This document shows positions 25,416-34,428 of a stretch of 64,000 nt of DNA, one piece after another. The notes under the pieces are model-generated. The model ran no database searches. It saw nothing but the letters and a program-made list of their open reading frames with translations, and was not told the origin of the DNA. Positions within the stretch are counted from its first letter, which is position 1, and the number at the start of each line of letters is the position of its first letter. A program made the position numbers and the translations under genes. Source of the stretch: G963665005 sp963665005 (GTDB taxonomy: Bacteria > Bacillota > Clostridia > Christensenellales > SZUA-584); contig CAXXTQ010000001.1 of the NCBI GenBank assembly GCA_963665005.2, positions 1,240,001-1,304,000 of the forward strand. Direction: 5' to 3'.

Positions 25416-26900
25416 ATGAAAAACTATTTGTTATTTGATTTAGGAGCAAGCCACGGAAGATGTATTGTAGTAAAATACTATGGTGATACATTTGATATGG
25501 AAGAAGTGCACGAATTTGAAAACAGGCCGGTGCAGTTTGCAGGAAGGTTATACTGGGATATACTGCGCCTGGCGTCAGAAATTAAAATAGGAATGCAGAA
25601 GGCATTTAAACGATATGATGATATACAGTCCGTGGGTATTGATACATGGGGCTGTGATTTCGGCTTTATAGATAAGGATGGTAAACTATCAGGGAATCCC
25701 GTCAACTACAGGGATGAACTAAGGTATAAATATAAAAAAGTGCTGGACAGTGAGTTCGGCGAATACAATATATTCAAGCTGGCGGGTGCAAATACGGTAG
25801 ACATAATGGGGCTGTATCATCTCGCGGGTCTACATAAAGAAAAGGCACAAGAGCTAAAGACGGCCGGCAAATTTCTGATGATACCAGACCTGCTTAATTA
25901 TTATCTAACAGGGATTGTTGCAAATGAATATACCGATGCAACGATGAGTCTGCTTGTAAATCAGACAGACAAGACATGGCAGAAAGATATAATAGGGCCG
26001 CTGGGTTTTGATGAAAATATTTTTTCGGATATCGTTATGCCGGGTAATATACTGGGCAGCATTCAAAAGAGTATTTGTGATGAGCTTGAGATCCCTAGCA
26101 TACCGGTGATAAATGTTGCCTCGCACGACACGGCAAGTGCAATAGCGGGAATACCGCTTGTTGATAAAGATAAAGAATGGGCTTTTATAAGCCTTGGTAC
26201 ATGGGCAATATTCGGAATAGAAACAGACAAGCAGTATATAAGTGAAGAAGTTTACAAATCAGGATTTGCAAACCAGGGCGGGTGTGAAGGCAAGACCAAC
26301 TTTGTTGACCTATTCACAGGGCTGTGGGTTATCCAGCAGTGCTATGAACGATGGTGCAAAGATGCAGACAAGAAAATAGGCTGGGACGCGGTTGTCAGCG
26401 CTGCGGAAAATGCTCAGGGCGGCAAGGCGTTCATAGACCTTGATTCTCCCCGATTTGCTCAGCCAAATACAAATATGCCCAAAGAAATCCAGCAATACTG
26501 CAGGCAGACAGGCCAGGAAGTTGTTGAAGGTATGGGCGAGATAGCAAGATGTGTGTTTGAAAGCTTGGTTCTGAAGTTCAGAAATTGTCATGCAAACGTT
26601 AAGAAGTTTACCGGAAAAGATATAGAGCTGCTGCACGTTGTCGGAGGCGGTAGCAAGAATAAGCTTCTGTGCCAGTGGACGGCAGATGCTCTTGAAGTAG
26701 TTGTAAAGGCAGGACCGGCAGAGACTACGTCGGTTGGCAATCTTTTGATGCAGCTGAAAGGTATGGGAGAGATAGACAGCCTTAATGAGGGGCGTGAGCT
26801 GTCCGGGCGCTCATCGAAAACTGTAGAATATCTTCCCAAGGATATCAAAGCAACATGGGAAGAATATAACGAAAGATATAAAAAGATTTTATCTAAATAA
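25416..26900 (+). CDS. Rhamnulokinase-like FGGY carbohydrate kinase
   Basis: A 494-residue FGGY kinase. It opens LLFDLGASHGRCIV (ATP phosphate loop with the D-x-G-A-S-x-G-R pattern of rhamnulokinases), then GIDTWGCDFGFIDKDG near residue 73 and GNPVNYRD near 93, which are hallmarks of RhaB. SHDTASAIAGIPL near 234 and VVGGGSKNKLLCQWTADAL near 409 complete the fold. It should phosphorylate a ketose (L-rhamnulose or similar) at C1. No rhamnulose-1-phosphate aldolase is visible in the window, so the locus is incomplete or uses another aldolase. Start ATG; ribosome site GAGAGG. Confidence 0.85.
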   Translation: MKNYLLFDLGASHGRCIVVKYYGDTFDMEEVHEFENRPVQFAGRLYWDILRLASEIKIGMQKAFKRYDDIQSVGIDTWGCDFGFIDKDGKLSGNPVNYRDELRYKYKKVLDSEFGEYNIFKLAGANTVDIMGLYHLAGLHKEKAQELKTAGKFLMIPDLLNYYLTGIVANEYTDATMSLLVNQTDKTWQKDIIGPLGFDENIFSDIVMPGNILGSIQKSICDELEIPSIPVINVASHDTASAIAGIPLVDKDKEWAFISLGTWAIFGIETDKQYISEEVYKSGFANQGGCEGKTNFVDLFTGLWVIQQCYERWCKDADKKIGWDAVVSAAENAQGGKAFIDLDSPRFAQPNTNMPKEIQQYCRQTGQEVVEGMGEIARCVFESLVLKFRNCHANVKKFTGKDIELLHVVGGGSKNKLLCQWTADALEVVVKAGPAETTSVGNLLMQLKGMGEIDSLNEGRELSGRSSKTVEYLPKDIKATWEEYNERYKKILSK

Positions 26901-26921
26901 ATATTGTGAGAAAAAGATGAA

Positions 26922-26945
26922 AAGCACGTCAGATACGACGTGCTT
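26922..26945 (+). terminator. Hairpin after the kinase gene
   Basis: AAGCACGTC and GACGTGCTT, perfect 9-bp arms around AGATAC, then TAAAACTTT. Short T-run only. The following 26946-27227 holds no gene I recognise. Confidence 0.6.
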
Positions 26946-27227
26946 AAAACTTTATCGAAAAGGAATGATTATTCTGTCCTATCCGAAATATTGGCGGAGA
27001 GAGAAGCTACTGGGCTCCAGCAGTAAAAATAATAGGCATGGGAATTTTTGTGGTATAGCCTTATAATTTTAATAAGAAATTTTGCGTTTTCTCATACTAT
27101 ATATAGCTTAAGCTTAAATGTCTGCTATGTAAAAATACAAAGCTGGGGCCCTCTCTAACAAGACCATATGGGGAATAATAAACTAAAATGAACGAAATCG
27201 GTCAAAATTATCACCAAATACTATTGA

Positions 27228-27437
27228 AAAATCCTCATATTGGTAATCAATTTAAAAACATCTGGAATACCTTTGGCCTTGTTAAGCCAATATATGCCAA
27301 AGCAATATGAAAAGATTATAAACGGACAACTGGATATGGATGTTTGGAGTATTATATATGACAGGATTATGGACGTGCTGGATAGATATTTATATGCATG
27401 TACTTTAGATGATGGAAGAGAATCTTATTTAGAATAG
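27228..27437 (+). pseudogene. C-terminal remnant of a GatZ/KbaZ-like tagatose-bisphosphate aldolase subunit
   Basis: The frame encodes SGIPLALLSQYMPKQYEKI, then DRIMDVLDRYLYAC, and stops at 27435. IPLxLLSQYxPxQY is a hallmark of the C-terminus of the non-catalytic subunit of class II D-tagatose 1,6-bisphosphate aldolase (GatZ/KbaZ). In-frame stops lie just upstream (27225) and the other 350 or so residues of the family are missing, with no start or ribosome site. This is a decayed leftover, possibly of the aldolase once belonging to this or an earlier sugar locus. Confidence 0.72.
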
Positions 27438-27858
27438 TATTAATAAGGTAAAAAGCCTCATGATGTATTTAACAAACATTAATGAAGGATATGCCTGTAT
27501 AATATAGAAACATAAATTATGGGATCGACTACAACGATATGCATAGTTGTCAATGAGCCGATACGAAAGCGTGTTGTAGATCCATATAATATAATTTAAA
27601 CAAATGCAAGTAAAAACAATGACGATGAAATTAAGACGCTTTCTTCTTAATAAACATTGATTTAACTATTACAGGCTTTTCGATATGTCAATCTATGTAA
27701 ATACTATTTATTTTTTATATATTTTTAAGAAATCAAACTGCATAAAATGACAGCAAATTGTACGTGCTTGTTATCATGGCCCTTTACCGGCAATAAACAA
27801 ACTTCACTTTATAAAACCAAACCTTCGATATAATCAATATATTAATAATTTATATCAT
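27438..27858. other. Non-coding stretch with a long bulged stem
   Basis: ATTAT.GGATC.TACAAC (within 27516-27535) and GTTGTA.GATCC.ATAAT (within 27573-27590) can form a stem of 6+5+5 base pairs with small bulges around a 37-base loop. I see no gene. It could be a decayed element or a structured RNA. Confidence 0.35.
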
Positions 27859-28869
27859 CTATCTGATATCTTTAACTGACTTTCTCTCGACGATGGCTGT
27901 TGAAGATAAAACGATGCTTTCGACGTCTTCTCCTTTGATCATACTATCAATTAACCGCATAGCGGATTTGCCCATATAATCCTCGTCAATGTTCAGTGTT
28001 GAAAGGGCAGGCTGCATGTACTTTGATATGTGAACATCGTCCATTCCAAAGAAAGAAATATCGTCAGGCACCTTATACCCGTTGTCTTTTGCGCACTGTA
28101 TAGAATTGTAGGCAAAAACATCGCTAGAGCAAAAAACTGCCGTAGGGGTAACGCTGGAATCAAGAATCTTTTTCATGCATTGATAGGATGATTTTTCATC
28201 GTATGCGTTTGGTTGTATCCAGTTTGGCATAAATGACAACGATGCAGCTTCAAGGGCTTCTTTGTAACCGTTAAATGTGTTGACGTAAAAGCTGGGATTC
28301 TTTTCCATCCCAATAAAGGCGATCGCTTTATGGCCTTTTGAAATAAGATATTCCACAGAAGCACGCGCTGCTTTTGTATAGTTAAGACGTACCGTCGTAT
28401 ATGGTGCATTTGGATTTTGCGTATCCACAATGATAAACGGCAGACGTTTTTGCTCGATCTCGGTAATGAGATATTGACTTGGATCTTGAATGAATATAAT
28501 TCCATCTGTATCATTGTTATGGATATTATGAAGAAGACGTTTTTCTCTTTCCAGATCCGAAATGTCGGAGAGAACGATATTATAGTCATAATGTTTACTT
28601 TCGGATAAAATCCCAAGCAAAATTTCCATATAAAAGATGTTGCTTAAAGTACTTTGGTTTTGTCTTATGGCAAGATTAATGTTAAAACTCTTTTTTAAGT
28701 TAAGTCTTCTTGTATGAACGTTTGGCGTAAAGCCGGTTTGCTCAATAATTTTTTTGACCTTTTCTCGTGTTTCTTCACTGACACCTTCTTTATCATTGAG
28801 TACAAACGATACGGCTGTCTGAGATACGCCGGCCATTCTTGCAATGTCTTTAATTGTCAAATTATCCAT
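27859..28869 (-). CDS. LacI-family regulator of the aminotransferase operon
   Basis: A 336-residue regulator with HTH TIKDIARMAGVSQTAVSFVL (residues 5-24) and an effector-binding domain (about 60-335; FGMDDVHISKYMQPALSTL near 270). It is divergent from the DegT operon. Two related sites, ACTAAACAGATTTAGT 12 bases before its start and ACTAAAGCAGTTAAGT just after the -10 box of the operon, fit repression of both units. Confidence 0.9.
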   Translation of the reverse strand: MDNLTIKDIARMAGVSQTAVSFVLNDKEGVSEETREKVKKIIEQTGFTPNVHTRRLNLKKSFNINLAIRQNQSTLSNIFYMEILLGILSESKHYDYNIVLSDISDLEREKRLLHNIHNNDTDGIIFIQDPSQYLITEIEQKRLPFIIVDTQNPNAPYTTVRLNYTKAARASVEYLISKGHKAIAFIGMEKNPSFYVNTFNGYKEALEAASLSFMPNWIQPNAYDEKSSYQCMKKILDSSVTPTAVFCSSDVFAYNSIQCAKDNGYKVPDDISFFGMDDVHISKYMQPALSTLNIDEDYMGKSAMRLIDSMIKGEDVESIVLSSTAIVERKSVKDIR

Positions 28870-28880
28870 ACAAACCTTTC

Positions 28881-28896
28881 ACTAAACAGATTTAGT
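28881..28896. promoter_or_regulatory. LacI-type operator near the regulator gene
   Basis: ACTAAA-CAGA-TTTAGT, perfect 6-bp inverted repeat. It shares 13 of 18 positions with the site at 29104. Confidence 0.6.
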
Positions 28897-29072
28897 TAAT
28901 ACAATTTCTTTTATTGTAGTACATTATTTTATATTTTTCAAGGTTTACGCTCGCATATTTATGAAAGAAGTGTAATATTCATTGTAAAACAGCATGGCGA
29001 CTGATTAAATAAGGGAATAATGTGTTACTACTTGTTATCGGATGTTTAGATTTACTGTTTTAGAAAAAAGTA

Positions 29073-29119
29073 TTGACAAACTATAAAAAGGCAAATATAA
29101 TTAACTAAAGCAGTTAAGT
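29073..29119 (+). promoter_or_regulatory. Perfect promoter with overlapping operator for the aminotransferase operon
   Basis: TTGACA (29073-29078), 17 bases, TATAAT (29096-29101). The operator ACTAAA-GCAG-TTAAGT (29104-29119) covers the predicted transcription start, a classic repression position. Confidence 0.75.
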
Positions 29120-29185
29120 TATCCAGCATTTACATGAGTGAAACAACCTAAGGATTAAACAAAAATATATATCAGGAGGATTCAT

Positions 29186-30463
29186 ATGAGCGAAAAACTG
29201 GCTATTGATGGTGGCTCAAAGGCGAAAACGACGCCGAATTACCCGATGTATCCGGGTGGTCTGGAAATAGGAGAAGAAGAAAAAAAACAGGTTCTTGAGG
29301 TGCTGGACAGAAAGTATCTTTTTAGATATTACGGCCCGGATAAGTACCCTTCTAAGGTAAGGGAGCTTGAGGAGGGATTTGCAAAAAAGATAGGCAGCAA
29401 ATATGCTCTTGCGGTGACATCATGTACGGCAGCGCTGATTACATCGCTTGTTGCGTGCGGTGTGGGGCCTGGTGACGAAGTGCTGATAACAGGATATACG
29501 TTTTTTGCTTCATGCGCAGCAATCGTTGCGGCTAATGCAATACCTGTTATTTGTGAAATAGATGAAACGCTTACTATAGACCCTGATGATATAAAGAAAA
29601 AAATTACACCGTCTACTAAGGCTATTCTCGTGGTGCATATGAGAGGTGTACCTTGCGACATGGACAGAATTATGGCAATTGCGAAAAAGCACAACCTTAA
29701 AGTAATCGAAGATTGTGCGCAGGCGGTTGGCGGAACATATAAGGGAAAATATCTGGGAACGTTTGGCGATTGCGGATGTTTTTCTTTCCAGTATCATAAA
29801 ACGATAACAGCCGGTGAGGGAGGCATGATATTTACGCAGGACGAACGGTTATATGACAGATGTATGGGTTATCACGATACTGCTGCGTGCTGGCGGCCGG
29901 ATCGCTTTGCAGAACAGCGGTATGAAGGCGAGCTTTTTGTCGGTGTTAATTATAGGATGAGCGAACTTATCGGAGCGGTAATGCTGGCGCAGTTTGGCAA
30001 ACTGGATAAACTGCTGACGTTGATGCGGCGCAATCAAAAAATCATCATTGACGGCATCAAAGATACAAAGGGTATTAAAGTGCGTCCTAGATATGATGAC
30101 AACGGTGATACGGGAATATGCCTTATGTTCTACCTTGACAAACACGAGAAGGTCAGGCCGTTTGTTGAAGCGCTTTTAGCGGAAGGTGTTGGTGCTGCCG
30201 GCGTATTTGACTCGGGTATCCCTGATTGGCATATCTACTCACATTGGAAGCACATTATTGGCAAAAAGAGCGCGACGGTCAAAGAATGGCCGTGGTCGTG
30301 TTCGCTTTATAAAGGCGATGTAGAATACAGTGCAGACATGAATCCAAAAACGCTGGAGTATCTTGGAAGGGTTGTACATATTGATATTCCGTCGCAAATG
30401 AGCGAGCAAGATTGTGAAATGGTTGCAAAAGCAATCAATAAAGTTGCGGCTATATTGGCTTAA
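29186..30463 (+). CDS. DegT/DnrJ/EryC1-family PLP aminotransferase
   Basis: A 425-residue PLP enzyme of the sugar aminotransferase family. SCTAALITSLVACGVGPGDEV (about residues 77-97, shown in family form CTAAL...GPGDEV), the PLP aspartate region VIEDCAQAVGGTYKG near 173 and the lysine segment FQYHKTITAGEGGM near 202 are present. Such enzymes aminate keto-sugars in biosynthesis, but here the gene heads an inducible-looking operon with isomerases, a dehydrogenase and a deacetylase, so it may work in the deaminating direction. Start ATG after CAGGAGG. Substrate unknown. Confidence 0.85.
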   Translation: MSEKLAIDGGSKAKTTPNYPMYPGGLEIGEEEKKQVLEVLDRKYLFRYYGPDKYPSKVRELEEGFAKKIGSKYALAVTSCTAALITSLVACGVGPGDEVLITGYTFFASCAAIVAANAIPVICEIDETLTIDPDDIKKKITPSTKAILVVHMRGVPCDMDRIMAIAKKHNLKVIEDCAQAVGGTYKGKYLGTFGDCGCFSFQYHKTITAGEGGMIFTQDERLYDRCMGYHDTAACWRPDRFAEQRYEGELFVGVNYRMSELIGAVMLAQFGKLDKLLTLMRRNQKIIIDGIKDTKGIKVRPRYDDNGDTGICLMFYLDKHEKVRPFVEALLAEGVGAAGVFDSGIPDWHIYSHWKHIIGKKSATVKEWPWSCSLYKGDVEYSADMNPKTLEYLGRVVHIDIPSQMSEQDCEMVAKAINKVAAILA

Positions 30464-30478
30464 GGAAGGAGATGAGTA

Positions 30479-31234
30479 ATGAAATTTTCACTATGCATTG
30501 AACCAATATTTGAGAAATATGATTTTTATGACCGTATCAAGATAGCGGCGGATTGCGGGCTTGACGCGATAGAGTTTTGGGATCCGGCAGACAAGGATAC
30601 AGATAAGATCGGTACGATTGCGCAAAGCTGCGGTATAGATATTGCTATCTGTACGACAGTAACCCCTTGGAATTTGCGTATGAACGAAAACTATACGAAG
30701 GTCGAGCAAAGCGTAAAGGAGTCTATAAAAAAAGCAAAGGCGATGAACTGCTCTTCGTTGATAGGGCTCTCTGGCGATATCGACAGCGCAAAAAACACAC
30801 AAAAGGGTATTCTTATTAACAATTTAAAGCTTGTCAAAGATTTATGCGAAGCAGAAGGCGTAACGCTAAATATGGAGATACTCAATTCTTATGTCGATCA
30901 TAAAGGCTATTACCTTGATTGTTCTCATGAGGGATTTGAGATTGTCCGATGTGTAAACAGCGACAACATCAAGGTGCTGTTTGATATCTACCACATGCAG
31001 ATTATGGAAGGGAATATCATTAGTACAATAAAGGCGAATATTGATAAAATAGGGCATTTCCATTCGGCAGGCGTTCCCGGAAGGCATGAACATTATATAG
31101 GTGAAATCAATTATCCTGGAATAATAGCCGAAATTGGAAAACTGGGATACGAGGGATATTTTGGCCTAGAATATTGGCCAACTTTTGACGATAAAGAATC
31201 GCTTGAAAAAGTGATAGCTTATATGAAAGGTTAA
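30479..31234 (+). CDS. Hydroxypyruvate isomerase-like TIM-barrel protein
   Basis: A 251-residue protein resembling Hyi/OtnI isomerases. The metal-site segments are LNMEILNS (about residue 136), KVLFDIYHMQIMEGNII (about 165) with D and H, the GHFHSAGVPGRHE loop (about 195) and GLEYWP (about 235). The family isomerises hydroxypyruvate or 2-keto-tetronate-like three- and four-carbon keto compounds. Start ATG after AAGGAGATG, 15 bases after the aminotransferase gene. Confidence 0.78.
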   Translation: MKFSLCIEPIFEKYDFYDRIKIAADCGLDAIEFWDPADKDTDKIGTIAQSCGIDIAICTTVTPWNLRMNENYTKVEQSVKESIKKAKAMNCSSLIGLSGDIDSAKNTQKGILINNLKLVKDLCEAEGVTLNMEILNSYVDHKGYYLDCSHEGFEIVRCVNSDNIKVLFDIYHMQIMEGNIISTIKANIDKIGHFHSAGVPGRHEHYIGEINYPGIIAEIGKLGYEGYFGLEYWPTFDDKESLEKVIAYMKG

Positions 31235-31275
31235 ACAGCCGGACGTGTTTTTTGTAAAGTGAATGGAGTGATAGA

Positions 31276-32436
31276 ATGAAAAAATTAAAAGCAGCAGTAC
31301 TCGGTATGGGATTCATCGGCGTGAGCCATATGGAAGCAATTCGTCGTATCGGCTATGCAGAAATGGCAGCCGTTGCGGATACGCATTACGAACTGGCTAA
31401 GTCTAAAGCAGATGAATACAATATTCCAAAATGTTACAATACGATCGAAGAGCTTTTATTCGATGATGAAATCGATGTGATACATAATTGCACACCGAAC
31501 TTTTTGCACACAGAGATCAATAAAAAAATTATTGAAGCAGGGAAACATATTTTTTCTGAGAAACCGCTTGCCATGAACCATGAAGAAAGTGAGGAACTTC
31601 TTGCGTTACTATCAAAGAAACCAAAGATAGTGCATGGTGTTAACTTTTGTTACCGTATGAATCCGCTAGTGCTCGATATGAAAGAAAAGGTAAAAAACGG
31701 TGAAATTGGCAAACCGATGCTGGTACACGGTTCATATCTTCAGGACTGGTTACTGTATGATACAGATTTTAATTGGCGTATAGAGCCTGATATTTGCGGC
31801 AAATCAAGATGTGTTGCGGATATCGGTTCGCATTGGATGGACTGCGTGCAAAATATAACGGATTCAAAGATAACAGATGTATGCGCTGATCTTTTAACCG
31901 TACATCCGATAAGGAAGAAACCGAAAGGTGTGGTCGAGACCTTTTCCCACAGCACAAACATGGACTATGAAGAAAAAGAAGTCAGCACTGAAGATTATGG
32001 CGCCGTATTGATAAAGATGGACAACGGAGCACATGGAGTTTTCTATGTGAGCGAAGTCAGCGCGGGGAGGAAATGCCGCTTCGATTTCGAGATTGACGGT
32101 GAAAAGGCGTCGATGTATTGGAATCAAGAGACATCCGATCAGATGTGGATTGGACACAGAGACGAGCACAATCAGCAGGTCATGCGAAATCCGCTGTTGA
32201 TGGAAAAAGATGCTGCGCAGTATACGTATCTGGCAGCCGGACATCCTGAAGGCTGGAACGACGCTATGAAGAACAACGTACAGTCTTTTTATACCTTTAT
32301 TATGGATGGCAGACAGGTAGAATGTGATAAGGCTGATTTTGCAACATTTAATGATGGACACTATATTACCTGTTTGATCGAAGCCATACTTAAAAGCGGA
32401 AAAGAAAAAAGATGGGTTAGCATAAACGAAATTTAA
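31276..32436 (+). CDS. Gfo/Idh/MocA-family dehydrogenase
   Basis: A 386-residue oxidoreductase. AAVLGMGFIGVSHMEAI (about residues 5-21) is the NAD(P) fold, SEKPLAMN near 95 holds the E-K-P motif, and IGSHWMDCVQ near 182 supplies H-x3-D. The sequence is unrelated in detail to the 11.9 kb member. It probably oxidises a hydroxyl of a sugar or cyclitol to the ketone, which would set up the aminotransferase or isomerase steps. Confidence 0.87.
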   Translation: MKKLKAAVLGMGFIGVSHMEAIRRIGYAEMAAVADTHYELAKSKADEYNIPKCYNTIEELLFDDEIDVIHNCTPNFLHTEINKKIIEAGKHIFSEKPLAMNHEESEELLALLSKKPKIVHGVNFCYRMNPLVLDMKEKVKNGEIGKPMLVHGSYLQDWLLYDTDFNWRIEPDICGKSRCVADIGSHWMDCVQNITDSKITDVCADLLTVHPIRKKPKGVVETFSHSTNMDYEEKEVSTEDYGAVLIKMDNGAHGVFYVSEVSAGRKCRFDFEIDGEKASMYWNQETSDQMWIGHRDEHNQQVMRNPLLMEKDAAQYTYLAAGHPEGWNDAMKNNVQSFYTFIMDGRQVECDKADFATFNDGHYITCLIEAILKSGKEKRWVSINEI

Positions 32437-32456
32437 TAATAAAAAGGAGAATGATT

Positions 32457-33488
32457 ATGTCAAGGTTTAAGTATTCAGTTGGACCATGGAATGTACACAG
32501 CGGTGCAGACGCGTTTGGGCCGCCGGTAAGAGAAGAAATTGATTTTGCAAAAAAAATTAAGAGATTTAAAGAGATTGGATTTGATGCCGTACAGTTTCAT
32601 GATGATGATGCTGTGCCGAACATGAATGATCTCTCGGATGATCAGATTGTCAAAGAAGCTGAGAAAGTCAAGACTATGCTTGATGATAATGGTCTTGCTG
32701 CTGAGTTTGTAGCACCCAGGTTATGGATGGATCCGCGTACTATTGATGGCGGTTATACGTCAAACGATGCCGGAGACAGGGAATTTGCAATGTGGCGCTC
32801 ATACAGAAGCATTGATATCGCTAGGGCGCTCGGCTGCGATAAGATCGTACTTTGGTTAGCTCGTGAAGGAACGTATGTATATGAAAGCAAAGACCCGGTT
32901 GTGAGCACAAAGCGTATCATCGAAGCAATGAACAAGATGCTTGAGTATGATAAAGATATAAAGGTTATGATTGAAACAAAGCCAAACGAGCCGATTGATA
33001 TCAGTTTTTGCCCAACAATGGGGCATACGATGGCACTTTCTTCGGCAACAATTGATCCGAAAAGAGTCGGCGGTTTGCTTGAAACTGCACATGCAGTACT
33101 GGCAGGTCTGGATCCCGCAAATGAGATTGCTTTTGCGTTGGCTTTTGGCAAGTTGTTCGGCGTGCATCTTAATGACCAGAACGGAATGAAATATGATCAG
33201 GACAAGGCGTTTGCGGTCAACAATATAAGAACCGGCTTTAACCAGATCAAAGTACTGATGGAAAACAATTACGGTGCTAACGGTGAATATGTTGGGCTTG
33301 ATGTCAAGGCGATAAGGACACAGAAAATTGAGGAAAGCTTCAGACATCTTGAAAACAGCTTAAAGATCGCCAAAATCCTTGAAGAAAGAGCCAAGGAATT
33401 TGATTATAAATATCAAAAACAATGTGTTGAAGAGAGAGACTACGAAGCGCTCGAGATGTATGTGATGGAATTGTTGATGAAGGGATAA
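32457..33488 (+). CDS. Xylose isomerase-like TIM-barrel protein
   Basis: A 343-residue protein with xylose isomerase features: the start KYSVGPWNVHSGADAFGP, FDAVQFHDDDAVP near residue 43, IETKPNEP near 170 (metal-binding E), GLLETAHAVLAG near 205, VHLNDQNGMKYDQD near 239 and GEYVGLDVKA near 277. The histidine and aspartate of FHDDD match the ring-opening pair of XylA. I use ATG 32457, eight bases after AAGGAG; an ATG at 32451 is too close. Probably an aldose-ketose isomerase or epimerase for the operon's substrate. Confidence 0.78.
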   Translation: MSRFKYSVGPWNVHSGADAFGPPVREEIDFAKKIKRFKEIGFDAVQFHDDDAVPNMNDLSDDQIVKEAEKVKTMLDDNGLAAEFVAPRLWMDPRTIDGGYTSNDAGDREFAMWRSYRSIDIARALGCDKIVLWLAREGTYVYESKDPVVSTKRIIEAMNKMLEYDKDIKVMIETKPNEPIDISFCPTMGHTMALSSATIDPKRVGGLLETAHAVLAGLDPANEIAFALAFGKLFGVHLNDQNGMKYDQDKAFAVNNIRTGFNQIKVLMENNYGANGEYVGLDVKAIRTQKIEESFRHLENSLKIAKILEERAKEFDYKYQKQCVEERDYEALEMYVMELLMKG

Positions 33489-33501
33489 GAACCAAAAAAA
33501 G

Positions 33502-33565
33502 GCTACTCAAATATGTATTTGAATTAAAATATGATGTAGAAAAAAGATTTGCGTATTTGAGTAGC
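33502..33565. other. Long perfect inverted repeat between operon halves
   Basis: GCTACTCAAATA (33502-33513) and TATTTGAGTAGC (33554-33565) are exact complements around a 40-base loop. There is no long T-run. It may be an mRNA processing or attenuation structure between the isomerase and deacetylase genes. Confidence 0.5.
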
Positions 33566-33674
33566 TTATTAGAAAAACACAAACTATATTGTAGTCGCTG
33601 GGTTTGCATTATCTCAACTAAAGATTTCTGTAGTGTTTTATCAAATAGATAAAATAAAAAGAAAAGAGGGCGAA

Positions 33675-34379
33675 ATGAATATATTAGCAATTGGATGCCA
33701 CCCAGATGATTTGGAAGCCATGTGCGGCGGAACTTTGGCAAAATATACAGCGCTTGGACACAAAGTGATTATGGGGAGTGTTGCAAATGGTAGTGTTGGG
33801 CATAAAGTTATTCCTCCGGAAGAAATAAAAAAAATTAGATTAGAAGAAGCGCAAAACGCATCTAAATTGATTGGCGCTGAGCATTTTTGCATCGGCGCAG
33901 ATGATTTAACGGTTGAAGCTTCAAACTTTAAACTATTTAAAGAAATTGTTGAAGTTGTTAGATGGGCAAAGCCAGATATTATTATTACTCATAATGAAAA
34001 AGATTATATGCGAGACCATGAGCAAACAAGTGAGCTTGTGGTCAATGCAGCATTTTGCGCTACGGTTACACATCTAAAAACAAAATTGCCAGCATATACA
34101 AAGATGATACCTGTATATTTTATGGAGACGGCAGCGGGCATTGATTTTTGTCCGACTGATTATGTAAATGTTAGCGATACAATAGAAACTAAAATAAAGG
34201 CGGCGCAATGTCATCAAAGTCAGATAAAATGGCTTAAAGATCATGACGATATTGATTTTCTGGATTATATTCGGACGCTCTCGCGATTTCGCGGGTATCA
34301 GTGTAGCGTGGCATACGCAGAAGGTTTTAAGCAATACTCAGGCTGGCAGAGGTTTACAACAACAAGGCTTTTGCCATAA
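33675..34379 (+). CDS. PIG-L family deacetylase
   Basis: A 234-residue LmbE/PIG-L zinc hydrolase. The metal motif HPDDLE occurs in AIGCHPDDLEAMCGGTLA (about residues 5-22) and the second site in THNEKDYMRDHEQTSELV (about 107). Members remove N-acetyl groups from amino sugars and aminocyclitols (N-acetylglucosaminyl-phosphatidylinositol, mycothiol and bacillithiol precursors). In an operon with an aminotransferase this suggests an N-acetylated amino sugar or aminocyclitol as substrate. I start at ATG 33675 after AGAGGG. Confidence 0.87.
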   Translation: MNILAIGCHPDDLEAMCGGTLAKYTALGHKVIMGSVANGSVGHKVIPPEEIKKIRLEEAQNASKLIGAEHFCIGADDLTVEASNFKLFKEIVEVVRWAKPDIIITHNEKDYMRDHEQTSELVVNAAFCATVTHLKTKLPAYTKMIPVYFMETAAGIDFCPTDYVNVSDTIETKIKAAQCHQSQIKWLKDHDDIDFLDYIRTLSRFRGYQCSVAYAEGFKQYSGWQRFTTTRLLP

Positions 34380-34428
34380 TAAAATTGTAGAAAAATAATT
34401 AATATGCATAGTATATTTCGGAGAAAAG

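Noticed and set aside
33617..33634. Possible third operator of the second LacI regulator (ACTAAAGATTTCTGTAGT)
   Set aside because: Only the left arm matches; the right arm does not pair with it.
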